64,000 nucleotides of DNA from SW4 sp042466115 (GTDB taxonomy: Bacteria > Pseudomonadota > Alphaproteobacteria > Rhodobacterales > Rhodobacteraceae): contig NZ_JAXHBQ010000001.1 of the NCBI RefSeq assembly GCF_042466115.1, positions 310,001 to 374,000 on the forward strand, read 5' to 3'. The notes beneath the pieces were generated by a model. That model had not been told where the DNA came from. It worked only from the letters and a program-made list of their open reading frames with translations, and made no database searches. Below, in pieces: positions 1 through 8,015 of the stretch. Made by a program: the position numbers and the translations under genes. Every line of letters begins with the position of its first letter. Positions within the stretch are counted from its first letter, which is position 1.

Positions 1-1127
1 GCGTGGCCGACGAAGAAGGGCTGCCGTTGCTGGATCTTGAGGATCTACAGGCGCTGCTTGTCTGGGTCGGGCAGAACGCCAAGGACCTGTCGCTGCGCTA
101 CGGTAATGTCGCCGCGTCATCCGTGGGGGCGATCCAGCGCGCGTTGCTGGTGCTGGAAAACCAGAATGGCGCGCAGTTGTTCGGCGAACCCGCGCTGGAA
201 TTGGCCGATATGATGCGCGTTGGCGCGGACGGGCGGGGCAGTGTCAATATCCTCGCCGCTGACCGGCTGATGGGCAGCCCGCGCCTTTATGCGACGTTCC
301 TGTTGTGGCTGCTGTCGGAACTGTTCGAGGAACTGCCAGAAGTGGGCAACCCCGACAAACCCAAGCTGGTGTTCTTTTTCGACGAAGCGCACCTGCTGTT
401 TGACGATGCCCCCAAGGCGCTGGTGGACAAGGTCGAACAGGTCGCGCGCCTGATCCGGTCAAAAGGCGTGGGCGTGTTTTTCATCACCCAGAACCCCGCC
501 GATGTGCCCGAAGATGTGCTGGGCCAGCTGGGCAACCGCGTGCAACACGCCCTGCGCGCCTTTACGGCCAACGATCAAAAGGCGCTGCGTCAGGCCGCCG
601 ACACCTACCGCCCCAACCCCGCATTCGATACCGCCGACACGATCCGCGATGTCGGCACCGGCGAGGCAATTACGTCAATGCTGGAAAACAAGGGCGTGCC
701 GGGGATCGTGCAACGCACGCTGATCCGCCCGCCGTCCTCGCAACTGGGGCCGATCACTGTGGCCGAACGCGCCGCGATCATGGCTGCATCGCCCATGGCG
801 GGCAAATACGATGAACGGCTGGATCGCGAAAGCGCTGCTGAAATGCTGATGAAGAAATCACAGGCCGCCGCCGAAGAAGCCGAAGCCGCCGAGAAAAAAG
901 AGGCCGAGGACGAAGCGCGCGAGTTTCAAAACGCCCGCCGCTACGACGGCGGTGGGGGCAGGACAACCACTAAGACAAGCGGCAAATCCCGTCCATGGTC
1001 GAGCCGCCACCGCGCTGATGACAGCATTGCCGAAAGCCTGACAAAAGTCGTCGTGTCCGAGTTGAAAGGCACTACCGGCAAACGCATCATCCGCGGCATT
1101 TTCGGCGGGTTGTTCAAAGGCCGCTGA
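1..1127 (+). CDS. HerA-like/DUF853 ATPase, 3' part
   Basis: The gene enters from the left edge; 374 residues are visible and the N-terminal half with the Walker A motif is missing. The visible part contains the acidic strand KLVFFFDEAHLLF, which fits a Walker B motif with its DEAH extension. It is followed by a sensor-like stretch (GVGVFFITQNPADVP). An Ala/Glu-rich, probably coiled-coil segment lies near residues 275-310. The end is basic and glycine-rich (GIFGGLFKGR). This pattern matches the DUF853/HerA-like C-terminal family (E. coli YjgR type), which is annotated as a DNA helicase or translocase by homology and has no settled role. Stop at 1125-1127. Identification is by motif and is fairly secure; function is unknown. 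Confidence 0.85.
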   Translation, partial: VADEEGLPLLDLEDLQALLVWVGQNAKDLSLRYGNVAASSVGAIQRALLVLENQNGAQLFGEPALELADMMRVGADGRGSVNILAADRLMGSPRLYATFLLWLLSELFEELPEVGNPDKPKLVFFFDEAHLLFDDAPKALVDKVEQVARLIRSKGVGVFFITQNPADVPEDVLGQLGNRVQHALRAFTANDQKALRQAADTYRPNPAFDTADTIRDVGTGEAITSMLENKGVPGIVQRTLIRPPSSQLGPITVAERAAIMAASPMAGKYDERLDRESAAEMLMKKSQAAAEEAEAAEKKEAEDEAREFQNARRYDGGGGRTTTKTSGKSRPWSSRHRADDSIAESLTKVVVSELKGTTGKRIIRGIFGGLFKGR

Positions 1128-1433
1128 TCGAACACGCGGGCAAAACCGCGCTTTGGGCGCTGGCAGCACAGCAGTTTCTGGCGCTTGCGATGTCGGCGAG
1201 GTTATTCGCGGTCACTTTTGCGTAGCCCGAACAGGTGACAGCACGCCCACAGGGCTTTGCCGTGGGCAAGGTCGAGACGCTTGCGACCAATTTCCTTGAC
1301 GGGGCCCAAGTGCAGGCGGGCGCGCTTGACGCTGCGCGCGAATAAGTCATGCCGCAACTTGTGGCCGTGCGCCACCTGTCCAGCTCTCTGTTCCTGCGCG
1401 CCTGATAGCGAACGCTATCGGATCACTTGGCGC
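1128..1433. other. 306-bp gap with possible gene remnant
   Basis: This gap lies between two convergent genes. In the + frame starting at 1124 there is a coding-like stretch interrupted by two in-frame stops. A hydrophobic segment (LWALAAQQFLALAMSARLF) ends at a TAG near 1225. A normal-looking segment including FAVGKVETLATNFLDGA then runs to a TAA near 1344, and a short tail follows to about 1405. No start codon with a ribosome-binding site is visible. It could be a decayed small exported protein or chance open sequence in GC-rich DNA. I see no clear terminator. Confidence 0.3.
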
Positions 1434-2726
1434 TTAAAGCGGGCGAATGCGCAGGGACACCAGCCGGTTTTCCTCTTTTTCGACGACTTCAAACCGGAAG
1501 CCGTGAAAGCTGAAAACCTGCCCCGTGGTCGGGATCATCTGCGCTTCGTGGATCACCAGACCGGCGATTGTATTGGCCTCGTCGTCAGGCAGGGTCCAGT
1601 CGGTCGCGCGGTTCAGATCGCGGATCGTCATGCCGCCATCAACGACATAACTGCCATCATCGCCTTTGGTGATGGTCTGTTCCTCGTCGGTGTCAAATTC
1701 ATCGGTGATCTCGCCGACGATTTCTTCCAGAATGTCCTCAAGCGTGATCAGCCCTTGCAGGGTGCCATATTCATCGACCACCAGCGCAAAATGCGTGGAG
1801 CGGCGCAGGAACTGGCGCATCTGGTCGTCCAGCGTCGTGGTTTCGGGCACGAAATAGGCCGGCATCGCCACGGTCAGAATGTCAAAGCTTTCCATCTCGT
1901 GCGGTTCGATCCGCCCGTCACCCAGCATCTTGTGCATCGCGCGCAACAGGTCTTTGGCATGCAGGATACCGACGATGTTTTCAGGCTCGTCACGATAGAG
2001 GGGCAGGCGCGAATGCGGGCTTTCCAACGACAGGCGCAGGATATCGGACACGGGCAAGGCCGCATCAATCATCGCGATGCTGGACCGGTGCAGCATGATT
2101 TCCTCGACCGTGCGGGCCGACAGATCAAGCGCGCCCAAAATCCGGTCGCGGTCCTCTTTTTCGACCACGCCTTCGGAATGGCCAAGATGCAGCGCGCCGG
2201 CGATTTCCTCGCGCACGGCCAGAATGTTGCTGTCGGGGTCGGTTTGCACGCCAAACACCCGCAAGACACCGCGCACCAGAACCCGCACCGCCGCCACAAC
2301 GGGCGCGAACAGCATCACGATCACGCTGATCGGACGGGCCACGCGGGACGCGGCCAGTTCGGGATTGGTGATCGCATATGTCTTGGGCAGAACTTCGGCA
2401 AAGATCAGCACCAGCAGGGTCATGACCAAGGTCGCCAGTGCCACGCCGCTTTCGCCAAACAGCCGCGTGAACAGGGCCGTGGCCAGCGACGTGGCCAGAA
2501 TGTTCACAAGGTTGTTGCCCAGCAGGACCGATCCGATCAGCCTTTCGCTGTCGTCCGTGATATGCAGCGCGCGTTCGGCCCCCTTGTTTCCCTTGCCCGC
2601 AGCCGAACGCAGCTTGCCGCGCGACGCCGCCGTCAGTGCGGTTTCCGAGCCGGAAAAGAACCCCGACATCACCAGAAGAACAAAGATCGCACCGGCGGTG
2701 ATCCAGAAAGCAGCGTCAAATAACAT
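1434..2726 (-). CDS. CorC/HlyC-type protein (DUF21, CBS pair, transporter-associated domain)
   Basis: The protein has 430 residues. The N-terminal part (about residues 1-190) is a DUF21/CNNM membrane domain with several hydrophobic segments and the GLxSGSETAL-like start typical of the family. A pair of CBS motifs follows (about 210-340, including the LPLYRDEPENIVGILHAKDL and VVDEYGTLQGLITLEDILEE regions). The C-terminal CorC_HlyC domain covers about 350-430. The family is linked to Mg2+/Co2+ efflux or homeostasis at the inner membrane; the exact substrate cannot be read from the sequence. Length and domain order are normal. The start at 2726 keeps the first hydrophobic helix complete. Confidence 0.9.
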   Translation of the reverse strand: MLFDAAFWITAGAIFVLLVMSGFFSGSETALTAASRGKLRSAAGKGNKGAERALHITDDSERLIGSVLLGNNLVNILATSLATALFTRLFGESGVALATLVMTLLVLIFAEVLPKTYAITNPELAASRVARPISVIVMLFAPVVAAVRVLVRGVLRVFGVQTDPDSNILAVREEIAGALHLGHSEGVVEKEDRDRILGALDLSARTVEEIMLHRSSIAMIDAALPVSDILRLSLESPHSRLPLYRDEPENIVGILHAKDLLRAMHKMLGDGRIEPHEMESFDILTVAMPAYFVPETTTLDDQMRQFLRRSTHFALVVDEYGTLQGLITLEDILEEIVGEITDEFDTDEEQTITKGDDGSYVVDGGMTIRDLNRATDWTLPDDEANTIAGLVIHEAQMIPTTGQVFSFHGFRFEVVEKEENRLVSLRIRPL

Positions 2727-2776
2727 GGGAGGTCCTAAACATGATGGTCATGTTATGGGGGCAGGGCGCGCGCGCT

Positions 2777-3718
2777 TCAAGATGCGTCGTCATCCTTTGC
2801 CAGCGGGTGATGCGTGAGAACCAGATCGCGCAGCCGTTCGTCCAGCACATGGGTATAGATTTCCGTGGTCGCCACATCGGCGTGGCCCAGCATGGTCTGG
2901 ATCGCGCGCAAATCCGCGCCGCCCGCCAAAAGATGCGTGGCAAAGGCATGGCGCAGGGTATGGGGCGTGACCTTGGCCGGGGACACACCACCGCGCAGGG
3001 CGAGTTCCTTGATCAGCGTATAGAACCGGTGGCGGGTCAGGTGGCCCGCCTTGCCCCGTGACGGAAAGAGGAATCGCGCGGGCGGGATGCCTTTGGATTT
3101 GGCCAGGTCCTGCGCGGCGTCCCATGCGGTAAGCCAATCGGCCATCGCCACACGCGCGGGCGGGGACAGCGGCACCATCCGTTCCTTGCCGCCCTTGCCG
3201 CGCACCAGCAGCATCGCCGGATTGCCACGTGCGGCGCTGACGGGCAGGGATACCAGTTCGGTGACACGCATCCCCGTGGCATAAAGCAGTTCCATCAGGC
3301 AGGTGTTGCGCGCCGTATCCGCACCGCTGTCACGCGCGGCGGCAATCAGCCGGTCAACTTCGGCAATCTCAAGTGTTTTGGGCAGGCGTTTGTCGCGCCC
3401 CGGCCCCTTGATCTGGATCGCAGGGTTATCGCCGCGCCAGCCTTCCTCGAACCCGAAACGAAACAGCTGTTTGATAGCCGACAGGCGCCGCGCGCGGGTG
3501 GATTTGGCCAGCCCCTGGGCCTCGCAATCAATCAGATAGCCCTCGACGTGGTCCTGGGTGGCACTTGAAAAGTGCAACTTGCGATGGCCCAGCCATCCGG
3601 CAAAATCCTGCAAGTCGCGCGCATATGCAAGCTGGGTGTTGCTGGCCGCGTCCAGTTCCGCGGCCTGCGCTTCAAGAAAGGTTTGCACCCAGCGGGCCAT
3701 ATCGGCGGGCGCTGTCAT
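2777..3718 (-). CDS. xerD: Tyrosine recombinase XerD
   Basis: The 313 residues comprise an N-terminal SAM-like core-binding domain (about 5-95) and a C-terminal catalytic domain. The full catalytic set is present: Arg151, Lys175, His253, Arg256, His279 and nucleophile Tyr288 (in TTEIYTHV). XerD works with XerC at dif to resolve chromosome dimers. The start overlaps the stop of the upstream exported-protein gene by 4 bp (ATGA), so the two are probably translationally coupled. The chromosomal core context and normal length favour the housekeeping recombinase over a phage integrase. XerC is the only close alternative. Confidence 0.92.
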   Translation of the reverse strand: MTAPADMARWVQTFLEAQAAELDAASNTQLAYARDLQDFAGWLGHRKLHFSSATQDHVEGYLIDCEAQGLAKSTRARRLSAIKQLFRFGFEEGWRGDNPAIQIKGPGRDKRLPKTLEIAEVDRLIAAARDSGADTARNTCLMELLYATGMRVTELVSLPVSAARGNPAMLLVRGKGGKERMVPLSPPARVAMADWLTAWDAAQDLAKSKGIPPARFLFPSRGKAGHLTRHRFYTLIKELALRGGVSPAKVTPHTLRHAFATHLLAGGADLRAIQTMLGHADVATTEIYTHVLDERLRDLVLTHHPLAKDDDAS

Positions 3719-5268
3719 GACTGGCGCGTCAGGATCAGGTATTCCAGCGACAGACGGCGGGCGAAATCCTCAAGCCCCACAGCGCGCATGAACGCAAGTG
3801 CATCACGCACATCTGTGGGCGAGGATACAGCCCCTTCGTTAAAGGCGGCCATCGCGCGCAACACAGCCTCGCCCAACTGGCCGTTCTGCGCCATCTCCAT
3901 CAGGTCGGGGTCAGGCGTGGCGCTGGTAAAGGCGGCCAGAACAGCCGCCTGTTTCGGACCGGCCGCGCGCACATCGGACAGATCACCGCGCGCAACGCCG
4001 TGTAGGAAGATATCGCGCTGGCCGGACAGCGTCGCCGCAAGGGCCACGGATTCGTATGCGGGCGACAAAAAGCCGATTTCGGTGGCAAGGGTGGCACTGT
4101 CCCCCGTCAGGCCGATTGCCGACAGGCGCGGCTGGAATTCAGTGGCAAAGGCCGTTTCGATCTGCGCCTCAAGCATCGCATCCCAGGCGGCGGGCAGGGC
4201 CGTAGCCGCAGCATCCACGTCACCGCTTTCCAAAGCGCGATCAAGGCGTTGCACGGCAGACACCCGCTCCCAAACACCACCGGACGCGGCAGGACGGCGC
4301 GCCATATAGGTGCCAAAAAGCTGGTTGGCATCAATCGCGCCGTTGCGGGCAAGGCGTTCGGCGGCTTCAAGCTGGGCCTTCCAGCCCGTGGTGGACCGCA
4401 GATCGGCATGGGCAAAGGCGCGGGGCAATCCGGCCACGGTCATGGGCTCGCCGATGGCTTCGCGCATGCGGAACACCAGCGGCGTGGGGCGCGTGGGCGC
4501 GGTCAGCGGCGGTTCGCCTTCAAACAGTTGCGGATCAAGAAAGCGGGACAGCAACATGTCCTCCTCGTCCGAAATATCGCCAAGGGCGCGACCGGTATTG
4601 AGGGTCAGCGCCGCCGCCGACCAGTCCCCGTTGCGGGCAAGGCAAAAGATACGCGCCGCCGCAGTTGGCGCCACATCGGGGCGGCTGCGCATCATGGTGC
4701 AGGCCGCATCCTCGGTCCCTGTCAGCAGGGATACATCAAACCAGCGGCGAAACAGGGCCGGGCTGTCAGGATCGGCGGCCCGCAGCAGCGCCTGCGCGGG
4801 ATCAAGCGCGCCCATGTCCAGCAGTTTGTCCACGCGGGCGATGAACAGGCGTCCATCGGGGCCGGCCCCCAAGGGCGCGTCGGCTTCGGCCAACAGCAGA
4901 TTGCGCAGCAGCGCCTGCATCGCCGGCAGGCTGTCAACGCGCTGTGCCTGCACAAGGGTCACAACAGTGTCCTCGGAACTGCCGCGCCACAGATCGGCGG
5001 GAAACCCTGTCACATCCGGGGGCAACAGGCCCACACGATCGGGCGAAGGGCTGTCCAGACGGGAGACGGACACTTCGGGCGTCAGGGCGGATTCGGCCAC
5101 GGGCGGTTCATCGGGATCGACAACGGGGGACGGGCTTTGGGATGACGTCACGATGGGGGCCGTCACACTGTCAGACAACCAGTCAATCGCCGAAAGCGGG
5201 CCGTCGTCTTGCGCGAATGCGGGGCTTGCTGCCGCCAAAATCAACATACCTGCCGCACATAATCGCAT
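3715..5268 (-). CDS. Exported protein of unknown function, 517 aa
   Basis: The N-terminus is a clear Sec signal peptide (MRLCAAGMLILAAASPAFA, likely cleavage after residue 19). A Pro/Ser/Val-rich linker (about 35-75) follows, then a long mostly helical, Ala/Leu-rich region with repeated amphipathic helices. This suggests an all-alpha repeat (TPR/SEL-like) fold, but I cannot assign a family. It lies between a 50-residue membrane protein upstream (2-bp gap) and xerD downstream (4-bp overlap), so the three look like one operon. It is probably periplasmic. I do not recognise the function; a scaffolding or envelope role is only a guess. Confidence 0.8.
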   Translation of the reverse strand: MRLCAAGMLILAAASPAFAQDDGPLSAIDWLSDSVTAPIVTSSQSPSPVVDPDEPPVAESALTPEVSVSRLDSPSPDRVGLLPPDVTGFPADLWRGSSEDTVVTLVQAQRVDSLPAMQALLRNLLLAEADAPLGAGPDGRLFIARVDKLLDMGALDPAQALLRAADPDSPALFRRWFDVSLLTGTEDAACTMMRSRPDVAPTAAARIFCLARNGDWSAAALTLNTGRALGDISDEEDMLLSRFLDPQLFEGEPPLTAPTRPTPLVFRMREAIGEPMTVAGLPRAFAHADLRSTTGWKAQLEAAERLARNGAIDANQLFGTYMARRPAASGGVWERVSAVQRLDRALESGDVDAAATALPAAWDAMLEAQIETAFATEFQPRLSAIGLTGDSATLATEIGFLSPAYESVALAATLSGQRDIFLHGVARGDLSDVRAAGPKQAAVLAAFTSATPDPDLMEMAQNGQLGEAVLRAMAAFNEGAVSSPTDVRDALAFMRAVGLEDFARRLSLEYLILTRQS

Positions 5269-5270
5269 AC

Positions 5271-5423
5271 CTAATCCACACCTAGCGTGACCGGCTTGGT
5301 CACCACTTCACTTGGGGCCGCAAAATCGGCCGGAAAAAACACAGGGCCGATATAAGCATAAGCGACCAGCGCGACCGCGGCCAGAACCACAAGAAACAGC
5401 AAAAGTTTGATCAAACGCCACAT
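5271..5423 (-). CDS. Small single-pass membrane protein, 50 aa
   Basis: The start ATG at 5421-5423 has a good Shine-Dalgarno (AAGGA) about 10 bases upstream. The 50-residue product starts MWRLIKLLLFLVVLAAVALV, a basic N-tip followed by one transmembrane helix (about 5-26). The rest is a short, Pro/Val-rich periplasmic tail ending in TLGVD. It sits directly before the 517-residue exported-protein gene with 2 bases between, and is divergent from aroK. A longer open frame runs further upstream but has no good start and overlaps the aroK coding region. Function unknown. Confidence 0.7.
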   Translation of the reverse strand: MWRLIKLLLFLVVLAAVALVAYAYIGPVFFPADFAAPSEVVTKPVTLGVD

Positions 5424-5596
5424 CTTTGGTCCATCCTTATGCCTTTGCCCCAAATGGCGGCCTGATTTGCCACCTTGATCGGGTTTATATATGGCCTTTT
5501 GCGCAAGATCACGCCATTCAGTTGTGAAATATTTCATTAGGCGGCACTGCGCCGATAAAATGAACACGTGCGAGGGAACGAAATGGCAGGCAGGCC

Positions 5597-6172
5597 ATGA
5601 CCACGGGAACGCCACATTACGACCTGCGCCGCACGGTCGTGCTGGTCGGGCTGATGGGCTGTGGGAAATCGGCCATCGGGCGGGCGCTGGCGGCGCGTCT
5701 GGGGGCGCCGTTTCTTGATTCCGACGCGGAACTGGAAACCGCCGCCAATGCCAGCATCGCCGAGATTTTCGCCCGTGACGGCGAAGCGTTCTTTCGCGAC
5801 CGCGAGGCCGAAGTGATCGCGCGCCTGCTGCGCGGCGCGCCGTGCATCCTGTCAACGGGCGGCGGGGCATTTTTGGCGCAGCGCAATCGCACAGCCATTT
5901 CCAAGCAGGGCATATCGGTCTGGCTGAATGCCGATCTGGATGTGCTGTGGGACCGTGTGCGCCACAAAAATACTCGCCCGCTGCTGCGCACGCCCGATCC
6001 GCGCGCCACGCTTGCGGGGCTTTTCGAGGCGCGCAAACCGATTTACGAACTGGCCGACCTGCATGTGCGCTCGGAACGCAGCTATTCCATCGCCGAGATG
6101 ACCGACCGCGTGATTGACGCGCTCGTCACGCGGCCCGATATCTTGAAGGTGTCCCATGACCCAACGCCGTGA
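5597..6172 (+). CDS. aroK: Shikimate kinase AroK
   Basis: This 191-residue kinase phosphorylates shikimate to shikimate 3-phosphate, step five of the chorismate pathway. The P-loop is GLMGCGKS (18-25). DSDAELE, the REAEV shikimate-binding region and the STGGGAF motif follow in family order. The length is typical. It overlaps aroB by 17 bp, a common alphaproteobacterial pair. The best Shine-Dalgarno (GAGGG) actually sits before a 5-codon frame at 5583 that ends inside the aroK start (ATGA), so aroK translation may be coupled to it. No in-frame start exists between 5597 and the upstream stop at 5561. Confidence 0.95.
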   Translation: MTTGTPHYDLRRTVVLVGLMGCGKSAIGRALAARLGAPFLDSDAELETAANASIAEIFARDGEAFFRDREAEVIARLLRGAPCILSTGGGAFLAQRNRTAISKQGISVWLNADLDVLWDRVRHKNTRPLLRTPDPRATLAGLFEARKPIYELADLHVRSERSYSIAEMTDRVIDALVTRPDILKVSHDPTP

Positions 6173-7280
6173 AACCGTTCGCGTGGACCTGCCGGGGCGT
6201 GAATATGACATCCTGATCGGCCCCGGATTGCTGGCACAGGCCGGAGACCTGATCGCACCCTTGCTGACGCGCAAACGGGTGGTGATCGTCACGGACGAAC
6301 ACGTGGCCGCCGCGCAAATGCGCAGCTTACGGGATGGCCTGCGCGCGGGCGGGATCGCATCCGAGGCGCTGATCCTGCCGCCGGGCGAAGCAACCAAAGG
6401 CTGGGACCAGTTCAGCCGCACGGTCGAATGGCTGATCGCGCAAAAGGTCGAACGTGGTGATGTGGTTATCGCCTTTGGCGGCGGGGTGATCGGCGATCTG
6501 GCCGGCTTTGCCGCTGCCGTTGTGCGGCGCGGCGTGCGTTTTGTGCAAATCCCCACATCCTTGCTGGCACAGGTGGACAGTTCGGTAGGCGGCAAGACCG
6601 GCATCAACTCACCGCTTGGCAAGAACCTGATCGGCGCGTTTCACCAGCCCAGTCTGGTGCTGGCTGACACGGCCACCCTTGGCACGCTGACGGCGCGCGA
6701 TTTCCTGTCGGGCTACGGCGAGGTGGTGAAATACGGGCTTCTGGGCGATGCCGCGTTTTTCGACTGGCTTGAAGCGCAGGGGCCCGCACTGGCCGCGGGC
6801 GACATGGTCGCGCGGGTGCAGGCGGTCAAACGGTCCTGCGAAATGAAGGCCGAAATCGTCCAGCGTGACGAAACCGAACAGGGCGACCGCGCGTTGTTGA
6901 ACCTTGGGCATACGTTTTGTCACGCGCTCGAGGCCGCAACGGGCTATGGTGACCGCCTGCTGCACGGCGAAGGCGTGGCGATCGGCTGCGCGCTGGCGTT
7001 CGAACTGTCGGCGCGCATGGGCCTTTGCAGCCAGGAAGATCCCAGTCGCATTCGTGCCCATCTGCGCGCGATGGGCATGAAGGTTGATCTGGCCGATATC
7101 GACGGTGATCTGCCCGATGCGGAAGCCCTGCTTGACCTGATGGGTCAGGATAAAAAGGTTGTGGATGGCAAACTGCGCTTCATCCTCGCGCGCGGGATCG
7201 GCGATGCTTTTGTCACCGCGGATGTGCCAAGCGATAAGGTGTTGGGCGTGCTGCGCGATGCGTTGAATTTGCGGGGGTAA
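6156..7280 (+). CDS. aroB: 3-dehydroquinate synthase AroB
   Basis: The 374-residue enzyme converts DAHP to 3-dehydroquinate using NAD+ and a divalent metal, step two of the shikimate pathway. Visible family marks are the nucleotide-binding stretch GGGVIGDLAGFAAA, the substrate region VDSSVGGKTGIN, the metal-ligand Glu in the SGYGEVVKYG region, and the His-containing NLGHTFCHALE and LHGEGVAIG segments. Its start lies 17 bp inside aroK. The stop codon falls within a 26-bp near-palindrome. Confidence 0.96.
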   Translation: MTQRRETVRVDLPGREYDILIGPGLLAQAGDLIAPLLTRKRVVIVTDEHVAAAQMRSLRDGLRAGGIASEALILPPGEATKGWDQFSRTVEWLIAQKVERGDVVIAFGGGVIGDLAGFAAAVVRRGVRFVQIPTSLLAQVDSSVGGKTGINSPLGKNLIGAFHQPSLVLADTATLGTLTARDFLSGYGEVVKYGLLGDAAFFDWLEAQGPALAAGDMVARVQAVKRSCEMKAEIVQRDETEQGDRALLNLGHTFCHALEAATGYGDRLLHGEGVAIGCALAFELSARMGLCSQEDPSRIRAHLRAMGMKVDLADIDGDLPDAEALLDLMGQDKKVVDGKLRFILARGIGDAFVTADVPSDKVLGVLRDALNLRG

Positions 7281-7302
7281 GGTGGGTCAAGACCCACGTT
7301 AC
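7277..7302. repeat. 26-bp near-palindrome after aroB
   Basis: Two arms, GTAAGGTGGGT and ACCCACGTTAC, flank the 4-base loop CAAG. They pair over 11 bp with one mismatch. The element begins in the aroB stop codon and lacks a U-run on the + strand. GTGGGTC/GACCCAC palindromes of this kind are, from memory, scattered between genes in Roseobacter-group genomes. It may act as a transcript-end stabiliser or be a dispersed repeat. Confidence 0.6.
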
Positions 7303-7303
7303 A

Positions 7304-7331
7304 TAAGAAAAGGGCCGGATTTCTCCAGCCC
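7304..7331 (-). terminator. ssb: Rho-independent terminator of ssb
   Basis: Read on the minus strand, GGGCTGG and CCGGCCC form a 7-bp stem (one G-T pair) around a 6-base loop, followed directly by TTTTCTT. It begins 25 bp after the ssb stop and separates ssb from the convergent aroB. Confidence 0.75.
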
Positions 7332-7355
7332 CTGAACTGTTTGCGGTTGCGAGTT

Positions 7356-7853
7356 TTAGAACGGAATTTCGTCGTCCATGTCGCCGCCGCCGGAGGGGCC
7401 GCTGTCATAGCCGCCGCCCGAGGACGAACCGCCGCCGCCGTAGCTACCGCCACCACCGCCCGATTGGTCAGCCATATAACCGCCACCACCGCCGCCTTCG
7501 CTGCGCCCGTCCAGCATGGTCAGCGTGCCGTCATAGCCTTGCAAGACCACCTCGGTGCTATAGCGGTCAGACCCGTCCTGTGCCTGATACTTGCGGGTTT
7601 GCAACTTGCCTTCGATGTAAACCTTGGAGCCCTTTTTCAGATACTGCTCGGCGATCCGCACAAGGCCGTCCTGGAAAATCGCCACGGAATGCCATTCGGT
7701 TTTCTCGCGCCGTTCGCCGGTGTTCTTGTCCTTCCAGTTTTCCGAGGTGGCGATACGCAGGTTGCAGACCTTGCCACCGTTCTGGAATGTGCGCACTTCG
7801 GGGTCGCGGCCCAGATTGCCGATAAGAATGACTTTGTTGACTGATCCGGCCAT
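7356..7853 (-). CDS. ssb: Single-stranded DNA-binding protein
   Basis: The 165-residue protein has an N-terminal OB-fold (MAGSVNKVILIGNLGRDPEV to about residue 110), a Gly/Ser-rich flexible linker, and the acidic tip DMDDEIPF that recruits replication and repair partners. The start at 7853 is chosen because it gives the conserved N-terminus and has GGGAGA upstream; an open extension of 26 residues is not conserved in character. It binds ssDNA as a tetramer. The upstream region holds a DnaA box. I see no LexA-type GTTC-N7-GTTC site there. Confidence 0.95.
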   Translation of the reverse strand: MAGSVNKVILIGNLGRDPEVRTFQNGGKVCNLRIATSENWKDKNTGERREKTEWHSVAIFQDGLVRIAEQYLKKGSKVYIEGKLQTRKYQAQDGSDRYSTEVVLQGYDGTLTMLDGRSEGGGGGGYMADQSGGGGGSYGGGGSSSGGGYDSGPSGGGDMDDEIPF

Positions 7854-7967
7854 GTGCGTGTCTCCCAAACGAATCCGATAATTCCTGTGCAAGTTACAAC
7901 ACTCCAGAATGGTGAATGAAAGGATAATCACCCCGATTGCGGGCGCAAAATCATCTATCGCTGGATA

Positions 7968-7976
7968 TTATCCACA
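7968..7976 (+). promoter_or_regulatory. Consensus DnaA box
   Basis: TTATCCACA is an exact match to the 9-mer DnaA box consensus. It lies in the 162-bp space between the divergent ssb (start 7853) and lytic transglycosylase (start 8016) genes. It is a single site: no cluster or AT-rich unwinding element suggests an origin. It could make either promoter DnaA-responsive, or occur by chance. Confidence 0.45.
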
Positions 7977-8015
7977 AGGTGGATTAACTTTCACGCAACA
8001 TGTTGGGGGACAGAA

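Noticed and set aside
1257..2723. A 488-residue + strand open frame
   Set aside because: Antisense to the CorC/HlyC-type gene; no motifs.
7854..8015. Replication origin at the DnaA box
   Set aside because: A single box without a cluster, AT-rich unwinding element or dnaA/parAB genes nearby.
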